A stretch of 64,000 bases of DNA from Pseudorhizobium tarimense (GTDB lineage Bacteria; Pseudomonadota; Alphaproteobacteria; Rhizobiales; Rhizobiaceae): positions 1 through 64,000 of the forward strand of contig NZ_JALJRA010000003.1 in NCBI RefSeq assembly GCF_022968135.1, given 5' to 3'. Every line of letters begins with the position of its first letter. Position 1 is the stretch's first letter. The translations under genes were made by a program, and so were the position numbers. Shown in pieces: positions 25,363 to 33,052 of this stretch. The notes below the pieces were generated by a model. That model did no database searches. It was not told the origin of the DNA and worked only from the letters and a program-made list of their open reading frames with translations.

Positions 25363-26454
25363 TCAGTGCGGCTTGCTTGCCGCGATGTCGGCCATGTCCT
25401 GCTGGTTTTCCTCCTTGCCCTGGCGGATCTCCTCCAGCCGCTCCGAAACCGTCGCGTCCGTGGGATTGGGTTCATGCTTCCACGGCTTGCGACCCTTCAG
25501 CACGCCCGATTCGTGGACGATCTCGGCAACATATTCTTCCTGCCGATAGGCCATCACATGAATGCCGGAGACGCCCTGGATCTCCTTCACCTCGTTGATG
25601 ACGTCGATGCAGAGCTGCTTGCCTTCGCGCTTCTGGTCCTGCGCGCCTTCCAGCCGCGCAATGATGCTGTCGGGGATGTGGATGCCAGGCACGTTGGAGC
25701 GGATCCAGCGGGCGGTCTTTGCAGAGGCGAGGGGGCCGACGCCGACGAGGATGAAGCATTTTTCGTGCAGGCCGAGATCACGGACCTTTGCCATATAGTC
25801 GCGAAACATCGGTACGTCGAAGCAGTACTGGCTCTGGACGAATTGTGCGCCGGCGGCGATCTTCTTCGCCAGGCGATAGGGGCGGAAGTCATAGGGTGGC
25901 GCAAACGGGTTGATGGCGGCGCCGAGGAAGACATTGGGCGGCGAGGTGAGTTTGCGGCCCGACAGGAACTTTGCCTCGTCGCGCATGGTACGGACCGTTT
26001 CCAGCAGCGACATGCTGTCGAGGTCGAAAACAGGCTTGGCGCCCGGCTGGTCGCCCGCCTGCACGCCGTCTCCGGTCAGGCAAAGGATGTTCTGAACGCC
26101 CATGGCGGAGGCGCCGAGGACGTCGCCTTGGATCGCGATGCGGTTCTTGTCGCGGCAGGCGATCTGCATGATCGGCGCATATCCCATGCGCGTTAGCAAA
26201 GCACAGATGCCGACGGAGGACATGTGGCAATTGGCGCCGGACGCGTCGACCGCATTGATGCCGTCCACCCAGCCATCGAAGACTGCTGCGCGGTCGTAGA
26301 CGTCCTGGGGGTTGGCACTGTCCGGCGGATTGAGCTCCGCGGTGACGGCGAACTCGCCGCGGCGCAGCACCCGTTCCAGCCGTCCTCGCGAGGCATGGCC
26401 GGGCAGGGGTTCAAGGGGAGCGCCGAGATCCGTCGGATGAATGTCGGGGCTCAT
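25363..26454 (-). CDS. metF: Methylenetetrahydrofolate reductase of the corrinoid cluster
   Basis: A 363-residue MTHFR TIM barrel: FAVTAELNPPDSANP (the catalytic-Glu strand), NILCLTGDG, GAAINPFAPP, QFVQSQYCFDV and GIHIPDSIIARLEGA. ATG 26454 overlaps the stop of the MetV-like gene (ATGA), showing translational coupling. In acetogens a MetF-MetV pair forms the methylene-THF reductase; here, with a demethylase upstream, it likely oxidises methyl-THF. It differs strongly from the metF at 6.9 kb and is not its duplicate. Confidence 0.85.
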   Translation of the reverse strand: MSPDIHPTDLGAPLEPLPGHASRGRLERVLRRGEFAVTAELNPPDSANPQDVYDRAAVFDGWVDGINAVDASGANCHMSSVGICALLTRMGYAPIMQIACRDKNRIAIQGDVLGASAMGVQNILCLTGDGVQAGDQPGAKPVFDLDSMSLLETVRTMRDEAKFLSGRKLTSPPNVFLGAAINPFAPPYDFRPYRLAKKIAAGAQFVQSQYCFDVPMFRDYMAKVRDLGLHEKCFILVGVGPLASAKTARWIRSNVPGIHIPDSIIARLEGAQDQKREGKQLCIDVINEVKEIQGVSGIHVMAYRQEEYVAEIVHESGVLKGRKPWKHEPNPTDATVSERLEEIRQGKEENQQDMADIAASKPH

Positions 26455-27056
26455 GGGGCGGCACCCTCGGATGCTTGCCGGCGCGCGGCGGCCTCCGCCG
26501 TCACCCGCAGCCAAGACGAGGTTTCCCGAAGCGACTGGTTGACCGGTCGCTGGACGTTGAGGATCGCGTCACCTTTGACCATGTTGCGCGACCCTTCCCA
26601 CGCCTTCACCCAGACGCACGGCATGTCCGGCTCGACCTCGCAGTTTCCATCGGCGCGCACGCCGCCGCAGGGGCCGTTGCGCAGCTGCTTGGGACAGTTC
26701 ATCGGGCACGACATGCCGGTCGAGGACAGGATGCACTGGCCGCACATGCGGCAGTCGAACAGCATGCCCTTCACCCGTCTCTCGACGAAGGTGACGGGGG
26801 CTTCGACCCGGCTGTAGCCGATAGCGTTCCAGAGCGGGTGCAGCAGCAGGAACGCCTGGGCGAACCGGGCATAGAACCACTCCAGCAGACGCGAATGGCG
26901 GATGGACCATAACCGGATGGAATAGCGGCGCTGGACGCGGCGGTTGGGCGAGACATCACCGGGCACATACGCGCCGGTGGCTGCCTTCTTGGCCGCGCCG
27001 GCATTGCCGATCTTGGGCTTGTCTCCGGCAGGGCTTGGCGCGTAGATTTCAGGCAT
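26451..27056 (-). CDS. metV: MetV-like MTHFR C-terminal (zinc/Fe-S Cys-rich) protein
   Basis: A 201-residue protein with the Cys-rich MTHFR_C domain: CRMCGQCILSSTGMSCPMNCPKQLRNGPCGG at about residues 100-132, plus NCEV and PCVWVKAW. In acetogens MetV is the zinc-binding partner of MetF. The protein overlaps metF downstream by 4 bp and the small gene upstream by 8 bp, so all three are coupled. The first 60 residues are basic and of low complexity. The symbol is by similarity of domain and context. Confidence 0.8.
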   Translation of the reverse strand: MPEIYAPSPAGDKPKIGNAGAAKKAATGAYVPGDVSPNRRVQRRYSIRLWSIRHSRLLEWFYARFAQAFLLLHPLWNAIGYSRVEAPVTFVERRVKGMLFDCRMCGQCILSSTGMSCPMNCPKQLRNGPCGGVRADGNCEVEPDMPCVWVKAWEGSRNMVKGDAILNVQRPVNQSLRETSSWLRVTAEAAARRQASEGAAP

Positions 27057-27351
27057 GCTCGCGACCTCCGGCCTTCACGAGGTCGACAAGGCGCTGCTTG
27101 TCATAGGCTGCTTCAAGCTCGGTGGCGGCCTTGTCGGCCTCGGCTTCCAGATCGTCCGAAACCGCAACCGGATCTCCTTTCCGCCATTCGGCCAGATAGT
27201 CGCCCGTTTCGGCCGCGCCGCTTCGCATGGCGCACATGTCGATCGCCTCAGTAAAACGGAGCGAAAGCTCCCGCTTGGCAGCCTTGCGTCCCTGCTTGAT
27301 GATCACCTGCGCCGGAATGTCCCGCCAGTAGACGACGATACGGTCGGCCAT
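27049..27351 (-). CDS. Small 'virulence factor' domain protein coupled to MetV
   Basis: A 100-residue protein, MADRIVVYWRDIPAQVIIKQGRK..., matching the short conserved domain annotated only as virulence factor (PF13769-like). It includes AKRELSLRFTEAIDMCAMR and DYLAEWRKGDP. The function is unknown. It overlaps the MetV gene by 8 bp and so is part of the methyl-THF module; an accessory or structural role with MetF/MetV is plausible but unproven. ATG 27351 is preferred over an upstream ATG 27 bp away because the family begins with this motif. Confidence 0.7.
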   Translation of the reverse strand: MADRIVVYWRDIPAQVIIKQGRKAAKRELSLRFTEAIDMCAMRSGAAETGDYLAEWRKGDPVAVSDDLEAEADKAATELEAAYDKQRLVDLVKAGGREHA

Positions 27352-27472
27352 GCACTGCTCCCTGTTTTTCAGCAGCATGCACGGGGGGCGGGGCAGGGAC
27401 TGCGCTTGCCACGACGTCGCACAGAGCGAAAAGCGACGCGCCTGGGTTCGGCGATGGGAATCATGCTTCCGT

Positions 27473-28114
27473 CTACAGTGACCGCAGGGACCGGGTCAGG
27501 TCGCCATAGCCGGTAAAGCGATACTCGTACTCGAGCCCAAGATAGTCGGCTGCAGCCTTGGCCTTTGCCTGCAGTGACTCGTCGGCCTCCTGGCTCAGGT
27601 AGACGAGCTTGCGGTAATTGCCGAAATAGATGTCCTTGAGCTGCGGATAGCGGTCGAGTCCCAGAGGCTCGATAACGAAGGCATCGAACTGCCGCGCCAG
27701 AAAGTCGGTCAGGAAGAAGCTTAGCAGATCCTCGTCTGTCTTGGCCTTGAAGACGTCGTTGCCGGAGAAAAAGGAGTAGCAATGGGGGCCGGCGATACGG
27801 GCAATTCCCTCTCGCTCACAGAGCCGATCGAGATCCCCACCGGTGCCGCAGTCGGCATAGGCAAAAAAGATTCTCTCGAAGCCCCGCGCACGGGCACTCC
27901 GGAGGGCATCTTCCAATCCCGGCACGATCTTTTGCGGATATGCGTGCCAGATCGCCGGCAGGCACTGGAGGTCGATGTGGTGGAGGCCGTGCTGGTCGCT
28001 AATCGCCAAAATCTCACGCGCAATCGCGCCGCACGCAATGACGTGAACCTTTTCGTGATTGAGGCGTTCCTGTGACGGAAGGCGATGTTCCGCCTTTTTT
28101 TGATCGACAACCAT
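27473..28114 (-). CDS. DUF1638 protein
   Basis: A 213-residue protein of the DUF1638 family: VHVIACGAIAREILAI near the start, then CLPAIWHAYPQKIVPGLE, IFFAYADCGTGGDLD, GPHCYSFF and EPLGLDRYPQL. It has several conserved Cys and His residues. DUF1638 genes recur next to corrinoid methyltransferase genes and their role is not known; metal or corrinoid handling has been guessed. It has no strong Shine-Dalgarno at ATG 28114, so the true start could lie nearer residue 20. Its 5' end is 14 bp from the divergent entericidin gene. Confidence 0.75.
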   Translation of the reverse strand: MVVDQKKAEHRLPSQERLNHEKVHVIACGAIAREILAISDQHGLHHIDLQCLPAIWHAYPQKIVPGLEDALRSARARGFERIFFAYADCGTGGDLDRLCEREGIARIAGPHCYSFFSGNDVFKAKTDEDLLSFFLTDFLARQFDAFVIEPLGLDRYPQLKDIYFGNYRKLVYLSQEADESLQAKAKAAADYLGLEYEYRFTGYGDLTRSLRSL

Positions 28115-28128
28115 TGGAGTACTTTATC

Positions 28129-28287
28129 ATGACGTCCAAGACAGTCACGGTCATCGCCGCTCTGTTCGTAACGGCCGCCGCTCTCAGCTCGTGCGGCAAC
28201 ACCATTCGCGGCGTCGGTCAGGATACGGCCAATGCCGTTGACGCGACGCAGGCTGCCGGCAGCAACGTCGCTAACGCTGCAGAATAA
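28129..28287 (+). CDS. Entericidin-type small lipoprotein
   Basis: A 52-residue peptide: hydrophobic signal with lipobox LSSC (Cys near residue 22), then the typical entericidin tail NTIRGVGQDTANAVDATQAAG. Entericidins are small cell-envelope lipoproteins; their role in rhizobia is unclear. ATG 28129 follows GGAG. It sits on the opposite strand, wedged between DUF1638 and the corrinoid protein gene, and is followed directly by a strong terminator. Confidence 0.8.
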   Translation: MTSKTVTVIAALFVTAAALSSCGNTIRGVGQDTANAVDATQAAGSNVANAAE

Positions 28288-28295
28288 TTTGAAGT

Positions 28296-28325
28296 GGCCT
28301 CCGCTTTGCGGAGGCCATCGTTTTC
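28296..28325 (+). terminator. Terminator between entericidin and the corrinoid protein gene
   Basis: A perfect 9-bp stem GGCCTCCGC / GCGGAGGCC with a TTT loop, followed by ATCGTTTTCT, is a good Rho-independent terminator on the plus strand. It lies between two convergent genes and may also slow minus-strand transcription out of the corrinoid gene into DUF1638. Confidence 0.7.
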
Positions 28326-29023
28326 TATCGCCCGCCAAGCGAGTTGTGCTTGCGGCGAACGAAGTCCTTTGCCGTTTCCACGGCAACCGCCGCATCGCGG
28401 CAGTAGGCGTCCGCACCGACGGCTTTGCCAAACTCTTCGTTGAGCGGCGCACCACCGACCAGCACCACGTAGTCGTCCCGAATGCCCTTTTCCTTCATCG
28501 TGTCGATGACGACCTTCATATAGGGCATGGTCGTCGTCAGTAGCGCCGACATGCCAAGGATGTCCGGCTTTTCGCGCTCGAGTGCTTCCAGATAGTTTTC
28601 GACGGGATTGTTGATGCCGAGGTCGATGACGTCGAAGCCTGCCCCTTCCATCATCATGCCGACGAGGTTCTTGCCGATGTCGTGGATATCGCCCTTCACC
28701 GTGCCGATCACCATCTTGCCCTGCTTGGGCGCGCCGGTAGCGGCCAGCAGCGGACGCAAGATGTTCATGCCCGCCTTCATGGCGTTGGCGGAGAGCAGAA
28801 CTTCCGGAACAAAGAGAATGCCGTCGCGGAAGTCGACCCCGACGATGCGCATACCTTCGACCAGCGCCTGGGTCAGGACGTCGTAGGGCGCCCAGCCGCG
28901 GTCTAGCAGGATCTGGGTGGCTTCCTCGATCTCCTCCTTCAGCCCGTCGTAGAGGTCGTCGTGCATCTGCTGCACGAGCTCCTCGTCGGAGAGTTCAGAC
29001 AGAATGATGTCGTCTTCAGACAT
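28325..29023 (-). CDS. Cobalamin-binding corrinoid protein (MttC-like)
   Basis: A 232-residue methyltransferase-associated corrinoid protein. An N-terminal four-helix cap domain (about 10-95) is followed by a B12-binding Rossmann domain with the base-off cobalt ligand motif GDIHDIGKN (His114), then ALLTTTMPYMK and VGGAPLNEEF. It should carry the methyl group from the MttB-like enzyme to the folate methyltransferase. ATG 29023 (MSEDD) is chosen; an earlier ATG (MEALMSED) is possible. It is divergent from the MttB-like gene, so the 250-bp region between them likely holds the key promoters. Confidence 0.85.
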   Translation of the reverse strand: MSEDDIILSELSDEELVQQMHDDLYDGLKEEIEEATQILLDRGWAPYDVLTQALVEGMRIVGVDFRDGILFVPEVLLSANAMKAGMNILRPLLAATGAPKQGKMVIGTVKGDIHDIGKNLVGMMMEGAGFDVIDLGINNPVENYLEALEREKPDILGMSALLTTTMPYMKVVIDTMKEKGIRDDYVVLVGGAPLNEEFGKAVGADAYCRDAAVAVETAKDFVRRKHNSLGGR

Positions 29024-29272
29024 GAGCGCTTCCATTGACCGGGCCACGACATCGTGCCGGGACCACCAACATGATGAAACGCAAAAGCTTTCCCAACTTC
29101 CTTGAAAACGACTCCCGCTTGTTGAAAAAGCGACGGCGCCCTACTTGATCGATGTCATGTCTGTTCTGCGCAACCGCGTGGCGCAGAAAGGCAGGGTTTG
29201 CCTGTCCCGCCGTCCTAGCATGGGAAAAACAGCGATGGCATGCGCTGCAACGGCGCGATGGTGAGGACGAGC

Positions 29273-30844
29273 ATGGACGATCTCAATCAACCAACGGAAG
29301 CAGCGGTCGGTGGACGCCGTTCACGTGGCGAGCGCGGGGCTGCCGGCCGTCGTGCATCACGCGGCGGGGCAGGGCCCGGGCCGTCTCTGCCGCACATCAC
29401 GCGCAAGATCCGCGTCTATGCGGTCCTCGATGAAGAAGGCCTGCAGCTCATCGAGCGCAATTCCGACACGATCCTCGAGGAAATTGGCATCGAGTTCCGG
29501 GATGATGCGGAAGCGCTGGAACTCTGGGCGAAGGCCGGTGCGGATGTCCGAGGCCAGCGGGTGCATTTCCCCAAGGGCCTGTGTCGCGAGTTGCTGAAGA
29601 CCGCACCGAGCGAGTTTACCTGGCATGCGCGCAATCCGGAACGCAGCGTCCATATCGGCGGGAAGGCGACGGTGTTTGCACCCGTCTACGGACCTCCCTT
29701 CGTTCGCGACCTTGACGGTGAACGTCGCTATGCGACGATCGAGGACTTCCGCAACTTCGTGAAGCTCGCCTACATGGCGCCGTCGATGCACTCGTCGGGC
29801 GGGACGGTGTGCGAGCCGGTAGACGTGCCGGTGAACAAGCGCCATCTCGACATGATCTATAGCCACATTAAGTATTCCGACAAACCCTTCATGGGGTCGG
29901 TCACCGCGCCTGAGCGGGCGGAAGACACGATTGCCATGGCGAAGATGGTGTTCGGCGACGAGTTCGTCGAGAACAATTGCGTCACGCTCAACCTGATCAA
30001 TGCCAACTCGCCGATGGTGTTTGACGAGACGATGCTGGGCGCACTCAAGGTCTACGCCCGTCACAACCAGGCCTGCGTCGTGTCTCCTTTCATCCTTTCC
30101 GGCGCCATGAGTCCGGTGACGGTTGCGGGAACGCTGACGCAGATTCTTGCCGAAGTTCTGGCGGGTGCGGCGCTGACGCAGCTCGTGCGTCCCGGCGCGC
30201 CGGTTCTCTTCGGCACCTTCGCAGCGTCGATCTCGATGCAGTCAGGGGCGCCGACCTTCGGAACGCCGGAGCCGTCGCTCGTCTCCTATGGCGCAGCGCA
30301 ACTTGCCCGTCGCCTTGGGCTGCCCTTCCGTACGGGCGGATCGCTTTGCGCCTCGAAGGTGCCCGATGCGCAGGCGGCGCACGAATCGTCGAACACGCTG
30401 AACACGACCCTTCTTGCCGGCACGAACTTCGTACTGCATGCCGCCGGCTGGCTCGAAGGTGGGCTCGTTTCGTCCTACGAGAAGTTCATGATCGATCAGG
30501 ATCAACTCGGCATGATGCAGAAGCTCGCCGAGGGTGTCGATCTGTCGGAGGCCGGGCAGGCGCTCGATGCCATTCGCGAGGTCGGTCCGGGCAGCCACTA
30601 TCTCGGCTGCGCCCATACGCAAGCGCATTTCCAGACCGCCTTTTATCGCTCGGCATTGGCCGATAACAATTCTTTCGAGCAGTGGGAGATCGAAGGCCAG
30701 AAGCGGATCGAAGAGCGGGCCAATGCCCTCTGCCGTTCCTGGCTCGACGCCTATGAGGCACCGCCGCTCGACCCGGCGATTGACGAGGCGCTGCTTACCT
30801 TCATCGCCAGCCGCAAGGAGTCTATGCCGGACGCCTTCACCTGA
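29273..30844 (+). CDS. MttB-superfamily corrinoid methyltransferase (non-pyrrolysine)
   Basis: A 523-residue MttB-family TIM barrel with IRVYAVLDEEGLQLIERNSDTILEEIGIEF near the start, PVYGPPFVRDLDGERRYATIEDF, and SPFILSGAMSPVTVAGTL. The frame has no in-frame amber codon, so it belongs to the non-pyrrolysine branch that includes the glycine betaine methyltransferase MtgB and relatives acting on other quaternary amines. It would demethylate such an amine onto the corrinoid protein encoded divergently. The first 45 residues are an unusual Gly/Arg-rich leader (GGRRSRGERGAAGRR). GAGG lies before ATG 29273. The exact amine cannot be told from sequence; ProX/ProV and DMGDH neighbours favour a betaine. 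Confidence 0.8.
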   Translation: MDDLNQPTEAAVGGRRSRGERGAAGRRASRGGAGPGPSLPHITRKIRVYAVLDEEGLQLIERNSDTILEEIGIEFRDDAEALELWAKAGADVRGQRVHFPKGLCRELLKTAPSEFTWHARNPERSVHIGGKATVFAPVYGPPFVRDLDGERRYATIEDFRNFVKLAYMAPSMHSSGGTVCEPVDVPVNKRHLDMIYSHIKYSDKPFMGSVTAPERAEDTIAMAKMVFGDEFVENNCVTLNLINANSPMVFDETMLGALKVYARHNQACVVSPFILSGAMSPVTVAGTLTQILAEVLAGAALTQLVRPGAPVLFGTFAASISMQSGAPTFGTPEPSLVSYGAAQLARRLGLPFRTGGSLCASKVPDAQAAHESSNTLNTTLLAGTNFVLHAAGWLEGGLVSSYEKFMIDQDQLGMMQKLAEGVDLSEAGQALDAIREVGPGSHYLGCAHTQAHFQTAFYRSALADNNSFEQWEIEGQKRIEERANALCRSWLDAYEAPPLDPAIDEALLTFIASRKESMPDAFT

Positions 30845-30943
30845 AAGGGTCCCGAGGCCGCCAGGGAGCAAGGCGGCGCCGCCGCCGTCGCCGACTTCAT
30901 CCAAGCGGAGGTCTGGCGGCCGCACTACAAGCTGAGATGAGAC

Positions 30944-31618
30944 ATGGTGAGCGGGTCATCGGTCCTGTCCGAAATCGCTGCGGTGCTCGAGCCGCAGGGG
31001 ATTTTCGTGCGCGGCGTCGTTAGCTTCCACGATGGGAACGGGCCGTCGCTTTCGTACGGCAGTTGCGCCCGAACCGTGGTTCTGCTCGGCAATATCGGCG
31101 GATCGATCTGGAGGAGCTTCGACCATTGGCGTACGAGCGATCAGGGCCCGGATCCGCTCGATACTTGGTCGCGTGTGGCGATCGATCGGGTCGCAGGCGC
31201 ATTGGGCGCAACTGCCCTCTACCCCTCGGATCAACCCTGGCAGCCGTTTCAGCGATGGGCGACGCAGGCCGAGGGGCTGGCGCCTTCGCCGCTCGGGATC
31301 CTCATTCATCCACGCTTCGGCCTATGGCATGGCTATCGGGGTGCCCTGGCTTTTGCGGAAGACCTAGGTGCGGCGCCGGTTGAGAGCACTGGTCATCCCT
31401 GCACGCATTGTATAGAGAAGCCGTGCCTTGCCACCTGTCCGGCAGGAGCCCTTGCGCCAACGGGTTTCGCGGTAAACCCGTGCCGATCTTACCTGGACTC
31501 GGATGGGGGCAGGGCCACTTGCATGGCCAACGGCTGCGCCGCCCGCAACGCCTGTCCTGTCGGCGCCGATTTTCGCTATTCGGCGGAGCAGCTGCGCTTC
31601 CACATGGCGGCCCTGTAG
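30944..31618 (+). CDS. 4Fe-4S protein with a QueG/CblC-like region
   Basis: A 224-residue protein. The C-terminal half has two ferredoxin-type clusters: CTHCIEKPCLATCPAGAL near residue 152, and a second set of Cys ending CMANGCAARNACPVGADF. The arrangement, with NPCRSYL between, recalls the epoxyqueuosine reductase QueG. The N-terminal 140 residues (GNIGGSIWRSFDHW, DPLDTWSRVAIDRVA) resemble the cobalamin-binding fold shared by QueG and CblC, but weakly. It lies 99 bp after the MttB-like gene. A role as redox partner or second reactivation factor for the corrinoid is plausible; it is unlikely to be QueG itself, being far shorter. Confidence 0.6.
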   Translation: MVSGSSVLSEIAAVLEPQGIFVRGVVSFHDGNGPSLSYGSCARTVVLLGNIGGSIWRSFDHWRTSDQGPDPLDTWSRVAIDRVAGALGATALYPSDQPWQPFQRWATQAEGLAPSPLGILIHPRFGLWHGYRGALAFAEDLGAAPVESTGHPCTHCIEKPCLATCPAGALAPTGFAVNPCRSYLDSDGGRATCMANGCAARNACPVGADFRYSAEQLRFHMAAL

Positions 31619-31625
31619 GTCGGGT

Positions 31626-31976
31626 CTAGATGTTTGCCTTGGGATAGGCGCGCTCCAGGCCGCCGGATGCAACGAGGCCTTCGCGGAAGGCGGCGTGGGC
31701 GGCGTGCTGGCTTGCCTTTGCGGCTTCCATCAGGCGCATCTGCAGGCGGGCCGGCGCCTCGTTCCCCAGCCATTCGCCGCACTTCTGCAGCTTCAGCGTA
31801 TTGAGTAAGCGCGCTTCCGCCTGCCGGTCGAGATAAAGATGCAAGCCATCGAGCAGCGTATCGTCGGAGGCGGGGTTGTCCATCAAGAGCTTCAGCCAGG
31901 AGCGGTTTTCGTCGCTCATGCCGGACAGGCTGTCGGCAACCATGTCGCGATTCGCGATCGGGGCGATATTCGTCAT
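31626..31976 (-). CDS. Hypothetical helical protein coupled to the homocysteine methyltransferase
   Basis: A 116-residue soluble, helix-rich protein, MTNIAPIANRDMVADSLSG..., without a domain I recognise. Later it has LLDGLHLYLDRQAEARLLNTLKL and ends ERAYPKANI. The ATG lies two bases after the stop of the upstream homocysteine methyltransferase gene, with AGGA inside that gene's end, so it is translationally coupled. It has one Cys and no signal peptide. Its tight coupling suggests a dedicated subunit or chaperone of the methyltransferase; this is inference. Confidence 0.6.
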   Translation of the reverse strand: MTNIAPIANRDMVADSLSGMSDENRSWLKLLMDNPASDDTLLDGLHLYLDRQAEARLLNTLKLQKCGEWLGNEAPARLQMRLMEAAKASQHAAHAAFREGLVASGGLERAYPKANI

Positions 31977-31978
31977 GC

Positions 31979-32992
31979 TCAGGTCCTTCGCCGGCGGCGT
32001 TCGCGCGTGCTCTCGCCACCGGATTCGATTGCGGTCTTGTTGCGCAGGGGTCCGATCCGTTCGACGATCGTTCCGAGCGTCGGGCGAGGGCCGGGGGTGT
32101 AGTCGTCGAGGGCCTGGCGCATGGCAGCCAGGTGCTCGCATGAGGTGCCGCAGCAGCCGCCGATGATCTTGGCTCCCGCATCGCGGGCAAGTCTCGCGTA
32201 GTCGGCCATCAGCGGCGGCGTGCCGGAATAGTAGATCTCGGCGCCGCGAAATTCGGGGATGCCGCAATTGCCCTTGACGATGGTGATGGCGGCCGGATCT
32301 GCAGCGGTCATGTCGAGAAGACTGGAGAGAATGTCGGACGCGCCGACGCCACAATTTGCGCCAACGGCGGCCGGACCGCCACCGATGTCACCCGCGACCC
32401 CATGGATGTCCTTCGGGTCGAGGCCCATCATCGTCTTGCCGGCAGTGTCGAAGGAACCGGTGAAGGTGAAGGGAAGGCCGACCTTGCTGGCGGCCTCGGC
32501 GGCAGCGCGGATCTCTTCCGGGGAGGACATCGTTTCGATCCAGGCGACGTCGACGCCTCCGGCTTTCAGGCCCTCGAGCTGCTCGACGAAAGCCGCGACG
32601 GCGTCCTCGTAAGACATCGCGCCAAGGGGTTGCAGGAGCTCGCCCGTCGGGCCGACCGAACCAGCCACAATCACCTTGCGCAGCGCGCGATCGGCCACAG
32701 CCCGGGCGATCTCTGCTGCGCGCTTGTTGAGCGCGAAGACGCGATCCTGCGCCTGGTGCAGTTTCAGCCGGTGGCGGGTACCGCCGAAGGAGTTGGTGAG
32801 GATAATGTCGGCGCCGGCATCAACGAAATCCCGGTGCAGCTTGTCGATGCGCTCCGGATGACTTTCGTTCCACAGTTCTGGCGCCTCACCAGCCTCCAGC
32901 CCCATTGCGAAAAGGTTGGTGCCGGTGGCGCCATCGGCCAGCAGGACACCCTTTTCAGCCAGAAGGTCGGTGAGGGGATTTGCAGCAGTCAT
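31979..32992 (-). CDS. Betaine-homocysteine-type S-methyltransferase
   Basis: A 337-residue homocysteine S-methyltransferase barrel. It has LLADGATGTNLFAMGL near residue 18, ILTNSFGGTRHRL, and the three zinc Cys of the family: one in GANCGVG and two in GGCCGTS. It resembles BHMT and bacterial betaine:homocysteine methyltransferases, which make methionine from homocysteine using a betaine or other methyl donor. ATG 32992 is preferred; an upstream in-frame ATG gives an unlikely extension. Its C-terminus ends in a basic tail, RERRRRRT. It is followed by a coupled hypothetical gene and preceded after 60 bp by the ProV-like gene. Confidence 0.8.
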   Translation of the reverse strand: MTAANPLTDLLAEKGVLLADGATGTNLFAMGLEAGEAPELWNESHPERIDKLHRDFVDAGADIILTNSFGGTRHRLKLHQAQDRVFALNKRAAEIARAVADRALRKVIVAGSVGPTGELLQPLGAMSYEDAVAAFVEQLEGLKAGGVDVAWIETMSSPEEIRAAAEAASKVGLPFTFTGSFDTAGKTMMGLDPKDIHGVAGDIGGGPAAVGANCGVGASDILSSLLDMTAADPAAITIVKGNCGIPEFRGAEIYYSGTPPLMADYARLARDAGAKIIGGCCGTSCEHLAAMRQALDDYTPGPRPTLGTIVERIGPLRNKTAIESGGESTRERRRRRT

Positions 32993-33052
32993 GGAGGACG
33001 CTCCTTCGTATGCGCTGGCTATAGGCGCTGAGGCGGCAGATTTCAATTGCGG

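Noticed and set aside
29273-30844. Pyrrolysine-containing MttB
   Set aside because: There is no in-frame TAG within the gene, so this is the non-pyrrolysine branch.
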